This document shows positions 18,730 to 29,300 of a DNA stretch of 30,260 nt, one piece after another (the first letter of the stretch is position 1; each line of letters begins with the position of its first letter). The stretch comes from Proteromonas lacertae (lineage: Eukaryota > Sar > Bigyra > Opalinata > Proteromonadidae), in the NCBI GenBank assembly GCA_002245135.1, contig NGBS01000987.1:1-30260 (forward strand), in the 5' to 3' direction. A program made the position numbers and the translations under genes. Below the pieces are notes generated by a model that worked only from the letters and a program-made list of their open reading frames with translations, made no database searches and was not told the origin of the DNA.

Positions 18730-18774
18730 TAATTATCATAATAACTATACACTTCATATATTGTTTGTTTTATA

Positions 18775-19324
18775 ATGGTTACAAAAACTCAGTTAAAAAA
18801 GCTCTTAGAGAAGCGGATTAAAGGTGGTATCTAGAAAGAAAAGAAGAAAGCATAGTTTTAAATGGTCATAACAAGTATTATCAATCACTTTACAGCAAAT
18901 TCTATAATGACACTACCAATGATGTTCTAAGTAAAAGAATAGGATCTAAGAAACACTGAATTGGATGAAATAAAACAATATATAGGTAAATTAAACGAAC
19001 AAAAAGCAATTTCAAAAAATAAAGATGCATTTGATGAAAAAATAATGGATCTCACTTCTCAACAAAAACTATTAGAGTGACAGAATGCAGTAGATCAACA
19101 ACTAGCTAGTTCTCTTAGATTAGGTAATAGTATGGCAAATCCAATTGCAAGAAGTTATAGAGAACTTGATGATCAACACTTATTTCGGTTCTGCTATCTA
19201 TGCTAATTCAAATAGACCTGATTATAATGCTATGGCAAGACAACAATCTGAAGCAAAAATGAAGATGGCACAAATTATGAGTGATCCTGTTAATCAGATA
19301 AAGATGCAGATGCAAATGGTATAA
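18775..19324 (+). pseudogene. Coiled-coil protein gene, decayed
   Basis: Coding-like stretches run on one strand from MVTKTQLKKLLEKRIKGG to a methionine/glutamine-rich tail (QQSEAKMKMAQIM...). Between them is a heptad-like helix (LDEIKQYIGKLNEQK, FDEKIMDLTSQQKLL) and a short Ala/Asn-rich segment. It is broken, with about four or five breaks, and is more decayed than its neighbours. It sits in the row of plus-strand accessory genes after the basic core candidates, so a structural role is plausible. The family is unknown. Confidence 0.45.
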
Positions 19325-19382
19325 TATTAACATTCTAATATATTATCTTTAGTAGAGAAATAAAGCACTGAGACGTAATTTA

Positions 19383-19843
19383 ATGAAACAAAAAATAGAT
19401 CCTAAAAAAGTTGTTAAAGATGATTATAATGATGATTTCCCATCTCTAGATGAATTATTCGGTGATGAAGACCCAAATGAAGATGATGCTAAAATGGAAG
19501 AAGAAGAAGAAGAAGAAGAAGAGCCTGCTTTACCTTCAGTTGATGCAGCAGTAACTGATGATTATAAAGAGAGAAGAAAGAAGAAAAGAAAAAGAGAACA
19601 TAATAAAAAATATTATTTCAGAGACTATTTGTTAAGTCTACCAGTTATGAAGCAGGTGCAGTGGATTGGTCACAAATTGGAAAGGAAGATATGAATACTA
19701 AAAATGAAAGAAGAAAGAAACTTGAATGGTACATGAACTTTGATCAACTAGAACAGCATTTAAAACATGGAGGTGATGTAGAAGAATATATTTATGATAT
19801 AATGACCCATTTAGAGTCATATAAATTTGCTGAATATATTTAA
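19383..19843 (+). pseudogene. Acidic/basic bipartite protein gene of unknown function
   Basis: The N-terminal part has a lysine-rich start (MKQKIDPKKVVKDD), then an acidic stretch with nine consecutive glutamates, then a basic ERRKKKRKREHNKK patch that could be a nuclear localisation signal. The C-terminal part is helical (KLEWYMNFDQLEQHLKHGGDVEEYIYDIMTHLESYKFAEYI). It is broken, with about one break. No domain recognised. It follows the same acidic/basic style as 16221-16742 and 18139-18729, as if the element carries several disordered charged nuclear proteins. Confidence 0.5.
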
Positions 19844-19922
19844 AATTCTTAATAATCATCATAACAACTATAACGGATCTATTTTTAGTTTTGATATTTT
19901 TTGTTTGTTTTTTTCTTAAATA

Positions 19923-21296
19923 ATGACTGCTCCAACAAAACGTAAACATAAAGAAAAAGAGTCAGAGGACTTTGGCAATCCATCCATCTATCACAATGCA
20001 TTAAAAAGAAAGTTGAAGAAAATGATTTATGATAGAGCTTCTTCAAATAAGAAGATCAGATTAGATTTAAGCCATATGGCTAATCCAACAAGAGCAGTAG
20101 ACAAAGGAAACGCTACAAATGAATTAGAGATTTACGATCCTTATACAAGTCACCTTATCAAAACATTTGGTAGTGACTACGATGTAACATTCGATGATAA
20201 TAGTAGTAGTAGTAGTAGTATGAAAGACAAACCAATGAATCCAAACATCAATGCTACTAAGAACAATTACATGACTGATGAAATGAAGTATAAATTGTAT
20301 ATGAGTGGCATTACTGACCAATTCGGTAGGTATTATAAGAATATTGGTCAGTTTAATAAGCCATATTCTAATTACTACGGTGATCCTACAAACTTAACCA
20401 ATATTTATCAAAATCCTTTTGGTCCTCCTAATCCATATCAACAACAACAAACAGGATTATATCAAGATCCAACTACAGGCCAATGGATTACAAATCAGTA
20501 CAACAATCCATCTCAGTACAATACTCAGTCCTATGTAAACAGTCAGAGATGGAATAACAATGGATTGGATAGTCACTATGAATTAAAACAACAAATACAA
20601 GTGAAAGATGCTGCTTTAGAAGATGCAAAGAAAACAATTGAAAAAATGACTGAAGAAAAACAAAAGTCTGTATGGAGGCATATTGATGATCTGTTTAAAG
20701 GAAGTACTGCATGGGACTGGTTGAAATGGGGTGTTAAGTTTTGTATGTGTACTATAGTATTAGGTGGTATTGATATAGCATTTAAATTTGTATTTCCAAA
20801 TGCTTTAGGTGATTGTTTAGCAGGTATATTTAATCATGCTGTTAGAACAACTGATTATTGTTCAAAATTTTTTGGAATATCCAGACAAAGTGTATTTAGT
20901 GCTTCATTAGTAGGATCATGGTTACTTACAACATTTGAATTCATTAAAGCAGGATGGAGTAGCGGTGTGACTGGTTTATTCAATTTTGCTATGACAAAGT
21001 TACAAGACTTTTGGAATTATACAAAGAACTTATTTAGCAATGTCTTTGAATCGCTCAAGAACTTCTGGAACTCGTGGGGGTCGGCGGGAGCTCATCCAAG
21101 TACTTCAGATGCTACAGGTACATCAAGCGGGGCAGGAAAGAAGCATGTAAGCTTTGATCTTAAATATGGGGGAGCTCTGAAGCTAATGCTGTTTATAACG
21201 CAAATATGGATGGAACAAATCCACCCACGGCGATTGCCGTGGGTGGATATGTCCATCCATATTTTCTTCAAGAGTCTTTTCAACAGCCACCTATAG
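19923..21296 (+). CDS. Large structural-type protein with C-terminal membrane segments
   Basis: The 457-residue frame begins with a basic segment (MTAPTKRKHKEKESED, KRKLKKMIYDR) and has a Ser run, then a Tyr/Gln/Asn-rich region (NPYQQQQTGLYQDPTTGQW). A helical hinge (KDAALEDAKKTIEKMTEE) precedes two hydrophobic spans near residues 275-292 and 320-340 and an amphipathic Trp/Phe-rich region (LQDFWNYTKNLFSNVFESLKNFW). KYGG-AL resembles a protease site. It probably contacts the virion membrane or the capsid interior. The reading-frame end is uncertain because the element is broken here, about one break near the 3' end. No family recognised. Confidence 0.55.
   Translation: MTAPTKRKHKEKESEDFGNPSIYHNALKRKLKKMIYDRASSNKKIRLDLSHMANPTRAVDKGNATNELEIYDPYTSHLIKTFGSDYDVTFDDNSSSSSSMKDKPMNPNINATKNNYMTDEMKYKLYMSGITDQFGRYYKNIGQFNKPYSNYYGDPTNLTNIYQNPFGPPNPYQQQQTGLYQDPTTGQWITNQYNNPSQYNTQSYVNSQRWNNNGLDSHYELKQQIQVKDAALEDAKKTIEKMTEEKQKSVWRHIDDLFKGSTAWDWLKWGVKFCMCTIVLGGIDIAFKFVFPNALGDCLAGIFNHAVRTTDYCSKFFGISRQSVFSASLVGSWLLTTFEFIKAGWSSGVTGLFNFAMTKLQDFWNYTKNLFSNVFESLKNFWNSWGSAGAHPSTSDATGTSSGAGKKHVSFDLKYGGALKLMLFITQIWMEQIHPRRLPWVDMSIHIFFKSLFNSHL
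21203..21263. other. Near-perfect 28-29 bp hairpin with a four-base loop
   Basis: The arms 21203-21231 and 21236-21263 are reverse complements but for a three-base mismatch and one extra base in the middle, around the loop GATT. The inner stem includes CCACCCACGGC pairing with GCCGTGGGTGG, very GC-rich for this DNA. It lies near the 3' end of the preceding long frame and 36 bases before an ATG at 21299. No other such hairpin was noticed in the window. It could be an RNA structure, a processing site or the footprint of a small palindromic insertion. Confidence 0.8.
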
Positions 21297-21298
21297 AT

Positions 21299-24077
21299 AT
21301 GGGTTATACATGGAGACATTTAGGTAGAGGTTTAGATTCTATAATGGGTAAAGGTAAATTAGGACAAGTATAGAAGACACAAACATAAACACAGGTTATT
21401 AAAGAAGCTCCCACGGAGGCATCTCTCTCATTATAAAAGATTATTAAAAAAGGGAGGTAGTATTAGTAATAATAATAATCAACCAGGTGGTGGAGCAACA
21501 AGAATTCCAGTAGGTACATTACATCCACCAAGACCAACACCTATTCCAGCAACTTTTGAATATCTTAAACCAACATATAAAGTAGGTTATGATGTACATC
21601 AGAATTTAGTATTTCCAAATCCACGTTTACAAGTATGGGATGAATTAACAGGTAACTATATAAATAAAGATTTACTACAGCCATCTCAAATCCCTGACTA
21701 TATCAGAGCAAAATTACCAACAGGACCTGTTGGACCAGATTATGATTGGAAATTGAATGAAATTTTACCTCAATTAAATGATCAAGGTAGGAGAGAATTG
21801 GGTGAAATAATAGGAAACAATTATGCAAGTCAACAGCCTTTAATTAATCCAAGATATGTTTATGGTGATTTAGCAACTAGAGATGTTAATAGTAATAGAG
21901 GATATTTTGGAAGACAAGCTGAAGATCTTATGGTGATGGGAAGACCAGCTGTTGATATAGATGCTTCAAATCCTCGTGCAAGTTTTAAATATTTGGGTAA
22001 AGATTCATTTATAGATAGTGCAAAAGATTTTAAGGCATATGATAATGGTATATTAAGAGTAACAGATCCATTAGCTGAATTCAATCCAGAATTAGCAAAG
22101 TTAAGTACAGATGATATAGAAAAGATTATTCAACCTAGTTTAATGGAAAGATATCACACATGGGATCCCTTAAATGTTTATGACTATGATGATGCATATA
22201 TAGATAAGATGAAGCTTCAAATGAATTTGTTGGTAAATGATCGTAATGATGCATTAATTAAAATGAATCAAGCAATACAGAGAGGTGATACACGTAGTGC
22301 TAAATATTATCAACAATATTTTAGTCAATTAAACAGCAGAATAAAAGAAGATAAAGATATCATTAGAAGAGCAAGATTGTATGAAATGGGTAAAAGGAAT
22401 TCAGATGTTGCAAAAAGATTGGAGACAGCACAAATTCCTGAAGATATGTTACCAAAAAATCCAAACACTATAGTCGATGAAAGCGAAGTAAGAACAAACA
22501 ACATGATTGATTCACAAAATACTAAAGAATGGACTAATGATGAATTCAATAAAACAGTTTTAAGTCATCCTGTACCTAAAGAATGGCAAAATGGTGACTT
22601 GAATAAAAGACTTCAGATAAGTATGAAATTGTTCAAACAGGCATGCAGTCAATGGAAACAATTTGAAGGAAGTCAACTACAGGAAGCACTTAATAAGATG
22701 ACTGAAGGTGATTTTTATGGTTTCGCGAGTAACTTATTATCCTGCGTGAAGAATATTTTTAGAATTTTCCCTATCTTATTTTATACATTCACTGGATATT
22801 TGCATGGTGGTGTCACTGCAGACATGAAAGAAGTTGATGTTGCAATGAAGTACTGTAATACAATTATCATTACATGTATAGCATATTACTTGTGGAGAAA
22901 GAATAAGTTAGGAAATTATGGGTTCATTACAGTGTTATGGTACTACATGTATGACTACTATGATATAATAAGAAAATTAAGTGGCAATCGTATACCAGAT
23001 ATTTATACTTTAATGGATAACAATTATGATAAAGTAAGTAAGTTGTTACCTGAATCACTTCAAAATTCGTGGTTACCTTTGCAATTTTTATTCAATGCAT
23101 TTACATCATTCTTCACGAACTCTCATCCTTATGTTAAAGTATTAGCAAATGCAGCACCACTATTCTTTAAATTTGCAAACTTTGATAAAATAAATACTAA
23201 AAATGGAATTACAGGACTCTTGGGTGCATTACCAAAATCAGCTACAGATGTCAAAGGATGGATAACTTCTATAGGTACATATGGTACAATACTTAGTGCA
23301 TTTGGTGCAGTAGCAGGTTTAATGGCTCCTTCAGGATTGTCACAATTCTTAGATAATGGTATCATACCAAAGAATGATGTAGTCAACAACACCTACAATG
23401 AGTCAAATTTTCATCCTAAAGGAATCAATTTACCTAATGGATTAACAAATTTTCAAGCTGGAACTATGAATGCAATACAATTAAGTGAGATTATGAGACT
23501 CATGAACCAGTACGGTTATGGTGGAAGAGGTAAAAAAGTACATTCGCGAAGGATACTTTTGACTAACATCAATGGTAAAGGAGCATTATCGAACTTCGAC
23601 ATTGAAGAAATTATTCAAAAAGAATTCAATGATTTTGATAAGAAGTTCAAAGGTTGTTTTTGTTGGGATGAATTGATATTACCAATACCTAACAAAATGG
23701 ATCAGTGGGGAATCATTATCAATACACTCACTACTAAAGCAAAACCAGACAGTATAGGTCATTGGGTTGCTTTAGTAGTAGACAATGATAAGAAGATGTT
23801 CATGTACTATGATTCTTTCGGTGAGGATCCTCAGAAACTAGAATATTTCAAAGAATGTTTGAAAAAGTTCAAGAAATTTCATGAAAAACCATATCAGTTA
23901 AAAATCAATGCAGTTCAAAACCAGAATAGTAATACAAGTAATTGTGGTTTTTTCGCAATCAATTTTTTGAACGATATATTAAATAGAAAAAGAACATTCA
24001 AGCAGGCTACAGATTTTAATACAGTGGTAGGTGAGAAAAGAGTAGCAATGATGAAAAAAGAGTTTGGAATAGTATAA
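21299..24077 (+). pseudogene. Membrane protein fused to an adenovirus-type cysteine protease (C5-like)
   Basis: The long frame is open from about 21376, the 774 residues counted from 21753 being certain. Upstream lies a basic His/Arg/Lys stretch ending KKGGS, then proline-rich sequence. Hydrophobic spans follow (about residues 335-350, 365-380 and 385-400 of the 774). The last ~185 residues form the protease: GHWVAL with His670, YYDSFG with Asp687, Gln722/724 and SNCGFFAINFL with Cys731, the order of the adenain/Ulp1 catalytic residues. Adenain matures capsid proteins. YGYGG-RGKK and INGKG sites just before the domain look like self-release sites. About one break near the 5' end; the protease domain looks whole. 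Confidence 0.85.
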
Positions 24078-24080
24078 AAA

Positions 24081-24091
24081 TTAATTAATTA
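24081..24091. terminator. TTAATTAATTA palindrome, protease / small helical gene junction
   Basis: This lies three bases after the stop of the protease gene (plus) and 18 bases before the end of the convergent gene at 24109. It is the same motif as at the other convergent junctions. Confidence 0.35.
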
Positions 24092-24108
24092 TTATTATTA
24101 TCTAATCT

Positions 24109-24417
24109 TTATGTAGGTTTTAAAATATTATTTAGTATAGGCATTACCTCTTCTATTGCTTTTTCTAACTCTTCTTTAAGACACTGTGTAGCTAATCTCT
24201 TACTCTCTAAACGATTCATCAATTCAAGCACTTGTTCATCCAAACCTAAATTGTATGCTTCATTGAGCTTCTTACAAGTTACTATTATATTCCCTGCTTT
24301 CTTTAATGCGTTTTGGTACTCCAAACTACCATCATCTTTGTGATTGATATATGTGCTGCATAATTCGAACCACATGTCAAATGCTGCTTCTGCATTTTCT
24401 TTTAACATCATTTCCAT
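24109..24417 (-). CDS. Small helical protein, paralogue of 6591-6905
   Basis: This open frame of 102 residues starts MEMMLKENAEAAFDMWFEL at 24417. I prefer this start over an in-frame start at 24546 because it aligns with the spacer paralogue and leaves a clean divergent promoter gap. Shared positions include CxxYxNxKDDGSxxYQ, KKLNE-Y-LxLDxxVLxxMxRLExK, A-QxLxxELEK and IP-NN-LK. The protein is all-helical, probably a small coiled-coil dimer. Function unknown. Two versions at about 40-50% identity point to two element lineages in this window rather than a recent copy. Confidence 0.75.
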   Translation of the reverse strand: MEMMLKENAEAAFDMWFELCSTYINHKDDGSLEYQNALKKAGNIIVTCKKLNEAYNLGLDEQVLELMNRLESKRLATQCLKEELEKAIEEVMPILNNILKPT

Positions 24418-24516
24418 TGTTATTTGATACCTATATAAACGAAAAATAAAAGAAATACCGAATTTATTCGTTTCGCGATCTTTGGCATTTTCGTTACATT
24501 TATTTTTTAAGAATTC
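24418..24516. promoter_or_regulatory. Divergent promoter gap with TTTCGCG
   Basis: About 100 bases separate the small helical gene (minus) from the unknown gene at 24517 (plus). The gap contains TTTCGCGATC at 24471-24480. Its complement CGCGAAA fits G1/S cell-cycle elements (SBF-type CNCGAAA, or E2F-like). It also contains a TATATAA stretch at 24432-24438, which could be a TATA box for the minus-strand gene. The roles are inferred from position and sequence only. Confidence 0.35.
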
Positions 24517-24934
24517 ATGAAGTATTGTTTTAGTCATGGTGACCAAACTATTTTTGGATTCGAGAAGTATAGTGACGAGTGTAGATGGAAGATATATATT
24601 CCAAAAGAAGCTAAAGATATAATATGGTTCTCATCATCAAATATCAAAGCACCTTTGGTAATAAATTATGGCCAGGCTGTAGAAGATAGATATTGCGTTG
24701 GTTGTCCCTACAATTTCACCTATTCCCAACCATGGATTTTACGAGATCTTCATTCCATCAAGATACAAACCAATTATTGTATCTACAATTGATAAGGAGT
24801 TTTTATTACACAATGTGTTGTATCTTGCAAGAGGTCAAACAAAAACAGAGAAGAATCAAAAAGTAATTAATGCAAAGACAATTGTTGCTCCACCCAGAAA
24901 ACAAGTAATAGCTATGATGTTGCTTGGTTGTTAG
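24517..24934 (+). pseudogene. Unknown small protein gene
   Basis: The frame starts MKYCFSHGDQTIFGFEKYSDECRWKI, a Cys/aromatic-rich, probably beta-strand fold, with later IYIPKEAKDIIWFSSSN and a C-terminal basic, alanine-rich segment (VINAKTIVAPPRKQVIAMML). No recognised domain. The gene is broken, with about one break. It is divergent from the small helical gene and converges on the integrase gene, with the TTAATTAATTAATTA run between them. It could be a replication or integration accessory protein, given its neighbours, but nothing in the sequence shows it. Confidence 0.5.
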
Positions 24935-24946
24935 AACAGCTTAAAA

Positions 24947-24961
24947 TTAATTAATTAATTA
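24947..24961. terminator. TTAATTAATTAATTA run at the integrase 3' end
   Basis: The run includes the stop codon of the integrase (24959-24961) and lies 12 bases after the end of the convergent gene. It is the same motif as at all other convergent junctions. Confidence 0.4.
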
Positions 24962-26251
24962 CACAATTGTATTATCACCTTTTCTGATTCGAGGTCTTTC
25001 CAAAATATGTCTGAAATTTGTTTCAGGATCCCTTCTAGCTACTAATTGAAGTTCATAGTGCTTAAACCTATATCGAGACACATCTTCATCCCAATTTCCA
25101 TTTGTATCTCCTAACATATAAGAGTATCTGTTCTTCTTTATAATACGATATATCTTATCTGACCAATAAGTGTTTTTATCCATAGGTCTTCTTCTCTCTT
25201 TAAATCGAACTAAATCTCCTACTTGAAAATGAACTTTTAATCTTTGTTCATTATTAAAATTGTATTTGATTGATTCCATTAACATTCTGTTTTGTAGTTT
25301 AGGACTATTGTATACTTCATTAGGTGTAAAATCTCTCAAACTTGATAATGGTTTGTTGTTATAGTCATTCACAGCTTGTTGTACAATATCATTGAAACGT
25401 GCTAACCACTTTTGATCGATGATTTCTCTTCTGTCCCGTCGATCAATATTAGCTTGAAACTCTGGTGCTTCTATTCCTAAGTCTATCAAGTGTTTATATA
25501 ATAGTTTCTTTATTACACTTACAGATTTATCTAATATAGCTTCTATTCTATGTTCATTAGGTGCTTTTTGATAGAATGTTATTCCTTCCTTATCACAGAA
25601 CTCTTTAACTACACTAAAACCACTTTCTAAATCAGCTAAAATACTTACAACACGTCTTTTTGATACTATTTCAGAACCATCTTCATTTGTTTTAAAATAC
25701 CATGCATTAAAAGCTCTCATTATATCTACAGCTTTATTGCTTGACATTGGTATCACCCATACTTTTCTAGAGTTTATTTCTATTATATATAAATGATATA
25801 ATTGAGGTAAGAAAAAGACAATATCTAATTGAAAATAGCCTGGTTTCTTAACAGTTGCAAAAGGTAAATCTTTATTGTATTTGAAATCAACTACTTGACG
25901 ACCTGGTTTACGTCTAAGATACTCTCTAACAACATCATAAGGAGGTGGAACTTCATTCTTTCCAATAGCTTCTTGAGTTAATTTAATAAACTGTTTTTCA
26001 CTTAAATAATAATACTGTTCATAAAGTCTATCTAAATATTCTCTATACTGCTCGATTTGTCTTGACATTTCATCATCATCATACGGATCCGCTCTTGTAA
26101 AATTCTGTAATGGCGGTGGTGCATTGTTAAAATTGCTCGTAAGGTTTGATTGGTTTGTTTGATCAACAAACTTATATCCTGGTGGTAGTTCTTGAGTTGC
26201 ATTTGTATTTGACTTAGTGTAAGGCTGATTATAATAAGAATTAGTAAGCAT
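24959..26251 (-). CDS. Retrovirus-type DDE integrase (rve family) of the Polinton group
   Basis: 430 residues from MLTNSYYNQ. After a disordered Asn/Pro-rich N-terminus and a helical segment (REYLDRLYEQYYYLSEKQF), the RNase-H-like core follows: FQLDIVFF (first Asp, near residue 167), ILADLESGF (second Asp, near 222) and HRIEAILDKSV (Glu, near 248), with ILDKSVSVIKKLL in the place of the usual helix. The C-terminal VGDLVRFKERRR...YWSDKIYRIIKK stretch resembles the SH3/chromodomain-like tail of Polinton integrases. It joins element ends to host DNA, normally leaving 5-6 bp duplications. The frame is open and looks whole. It lies 59 bases downstream of PolB on the same strand. Confidence 0.9.
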   Translation of the reverse strand: MLTNSYYNQPYTKSNTNATQELPPGYKFVDQTNQSNLTSNFNNAPPPLQNFTRADPYDDDEMSRQIEQYREYLDRLYEQYYYLSEKQFIKLTQEAIGKNEVPPPYDVVREYLRRKPGRQVVDFKYNKDLPFATVKKPGYFQLDIVFFLPQLYHLYIIEINSRKVWVIPMSSNKAVDIMRAFNAWYFKTNEDGSEIVSKRRVVSILADLESGFSVVKEFCDKEGITFYQKAPNEHRIEAILDKSVSVIKKLLYKHLIDLGIEAPEFQANIDRRDRREIIDQKWLARFNDIVQQAVNDYNNKPLSSLRDFTPNEVYNSPKLQNRMLMESIKYNFNNEQRLKVHFQVGDLVRFKERRRPMDKNTYWSDKIYRIIKKNRYSYMLGDTNGNWDEDVSRYRFKHYELQLVARRDPETNFRHILERPRIRKGDNTIV

Positions 26252-26310
26252 AAGAAGAAAAACACAAAAGTAAAAGCATACACAAATATATTGAATATAT
26301 CCATTTTATT

Positions 26311-26342
26311 CTAATTAATGCTATTTTCATCAATATTAATAA

Positions 26343-26375
<33 letters not shown>

Positions 26376-29300
26376 CGACAATATCTGTAAACATTGGTGG
26401 TGGTGGGCGACTTATAGTATAAGGAATTGAAGTTAAAACATTCAAGTAAAATCTCTTTATATCAAAGATTGTAAAAGCTAACTTTGGTTGTTTAACTGTG
26501 TATACTACTTGTTTTGCACTTCTGAAACTATATTGATTAACATAAACTTTACTTAGTTCTTTACTTTCTAAGATATTCTTGTAGTAATCATAGTCACAAG
26601 TCTTTATTCTGAAACCTTTAGTTACGCCTTTTGCTCTGCTATCAGACACCTTTAAATGCGTAAATCCATCCACTCTTTGCTTCTCATAAGCATACATCTT
26701 TGCTTTCAATCCACAGAATTTTGTTATTGTATATAATTGATCACTTTTGTTCTCTTCCATTTTAAGTAAATTCAGTTCACCTGTTCTTTGATAGTTCTGA
26801 TAACGAATACCTCTCTCTTTAAGATAATCACAATTAATATTACCAGTATCCATGCAACCTTGTAGACTTAAATCATTAGCAATATCTTTGTATATATCAT
26901 CTGTCCATACCATAAAGATAAAAGAGTCTGTATCTGTCATTAATAAACGCAATCCTTGTTTATACTTTTGATATAATTGTCCATACCAAAACTTTGCCAT
27001 AAGATACTTTGATTGACAAAGAATGGACATTCCAATATAGCTTGGCTTATCTATTGCACACTTGTATTTTTTAAACTTACACACTCTCAAGTCACAACCA
27101 TCAATTGAAACAAAACCAGTAAAGTATGGATTGCTAACACATTTGAGGAATTGGTCCTCATTATTAACTAGTCTACTTCTACATCTATTCTCAGTATTCT
27201 CACATGTCTTACCATATGCACTATTCAGGATTAGTTTAAATGTATCAGCTTCTGCATCTCGATGGAACTTCTTTGCATCTTTTCTTAATAGATGGCATTG
27301 CATAACAAATTCATACGCATAATCTGTTTCACAAAAACTAATTACTCTCCATACTTTGGTTACTTTATATCCTAACTTCACAGCATAGTTTAGATATTGA
27401 TAATGAACAACATAATGATACTTGTTGGATAAATCACATATTATTCTTGCTGTATTATTCTTCAATACTTCTTTGCCAGACTTTTTGTTGACAGCTACTA
27501 ATCCTAATTCTCTGGCCCATTGCTTCTGTGTTGGTGACAAATCTTCATATAATATTATCTTTCGTTCAGGAAATAAAGGATACTCTGAGAACTTGCCATT
27601 TGTATTATCTGGAGGTTCTATATCAACTTCTAATATATAACCTCTGCTCTCTGGATCCTTCCACAGCTTCTGATCTTCTACCATAAATGATCTTTTTAAA
27701 TCCTCATAAGGTTTTAATTTTGTTATAACATTATCATAAATTAATTGAGGATTTGGTTCCCATTGAAAGTCTTTATAGGGTAATTTCATTGATGCCATTG
27801 TAGAAGGATATAGAGAATTATAATCTACATACATAATATATGTTTCTTGTTTTGGTGGATGAGAAGTATGATCTGAAAAGTATGGAGGATCCATGTAATG
27901 ATTTTTAGCTTCTGCTTTTCTCGTAGATCCAATCATTGAAATTCCACCAATAAGACCTTTTCTCATAAAGTCATACTTGTCTTGATCTGATATTAGTTCA
28001 ATATCCACTTTGGATTTTTTAAGGAATATACTCCAGGCTAATCCAGGACATGATACATGCCAGCATGGATCTAATGTAAATGTTCTAAATACAGCATTCC
28101 TAAAGTGATCGAATACACTAGATAATGTAAGAACATCAATTGCTAAATAGAACATATTGTAATCCATCAAGTTTTTACATTTCAATAGAGTCCAGAGAGC
28201 TTGAGATGATTCATAGTTATAATCAGAAATACCTTCATTCTGTTTTAATTGAGACTTAAAATCTTCTTTTCTAGGTAATTTATCAGTAAGGTATAACTTT
28301 TGAATACTATCTACGTATTCGTAGGGGAAATGACCTTTCTGTAAACCCCACTTAGCTATAAAATCATCCACTGTCCAGTTTCTCTCTTTTAAACAATCAT
28401 TTATCTCTTTTGTTTGTGTTACATATTGATAAACTGGTTTAAAGAGTACTTTATGATTAGCATGTGCATCAGTTTCGACTTTCAATGATTTTACTAATGA
28501 ATCTAATGATGCTGGCATAAATTGACAACTATCTATAAAGTGTAACTTCATGAACTTGATAAGTAAAAACTTATTATCAGTTTTTAACAATACAGATAGT
28601 TTTGAATGATATTTCTTCTTTCTTGGTGTTGGTGTTGTTGTTGTTGTTGTTGTTCAGTTGTTGTTGAATTAGGTTGTGAAACAATAATATTTCCCATCTC
28701 TTCTTCTAATCCAATATCTTCTGCCTGTTCTTGGTGATATGTAATGATCTCTACTATGTAACATAGTAATACAACTCATTAAATGCTTCTTCATTTGCTG
28801 GATCATTCTCATCAACTATTTCAATTGCATTTGGTGGTATTTCTGGTAATGGCAAATCAGAATCAGTATCTTCTTCTGTTTCTGCATCTTCTTCATCATC
28901 ATCAACTGTTTTTGCTTCTTGTTCTTGTTTCTTTTCTTCTTCAATACCTCTATTGTATTCAGCTAATCTATCAGCAATTGGTTCAGGTTCAGGTTCAGGT
29001 ATTGGTAATTGTATAATTTCATTATCTTCATCATCATCATCATCATCATTTGGAATAGGAATATTATTATCATTGTACCATTTTGCTTCCATTTCTTTAT
29101 CCAACTTGATAATCCAGCGTATTATAAAGTTATTGTCATAGTTTTTACTGTTGTGTGCCAAACATTGGTATAGGCATATGTTGTAAACTACAATGCCAAT
29201 TACAGTTTGAACATAAGGTTGCAATATACTTACCAGTAAAATGGTCATGGTGTCTTGTTCGCCTTCTATTTCTGTCGTTTTCATTGAAGGGTGTATTGGC

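Noticed and set aside
24517-24546. Overlapping divergent starts at 24517 (plus) and 24546 (minus)
   Set aside because: Alignment with the spacer paralogue places the minus-strand start at 24417, so the genes do not overlap.
26032-26304. 90-residue frame starting with a strong hydrophobic segment, just after PolB
   Set aside because: The hydrophobic part comes from the T-rich leader typical of genes here, and the rest is another frame of the integrase N-terminus. No independent support.
28783-29141. Plus-strand leucine/histidine-rich and serine-rich frames
   Set aside because: They are antisense shadows of the acidic/proline insertion in PolB.
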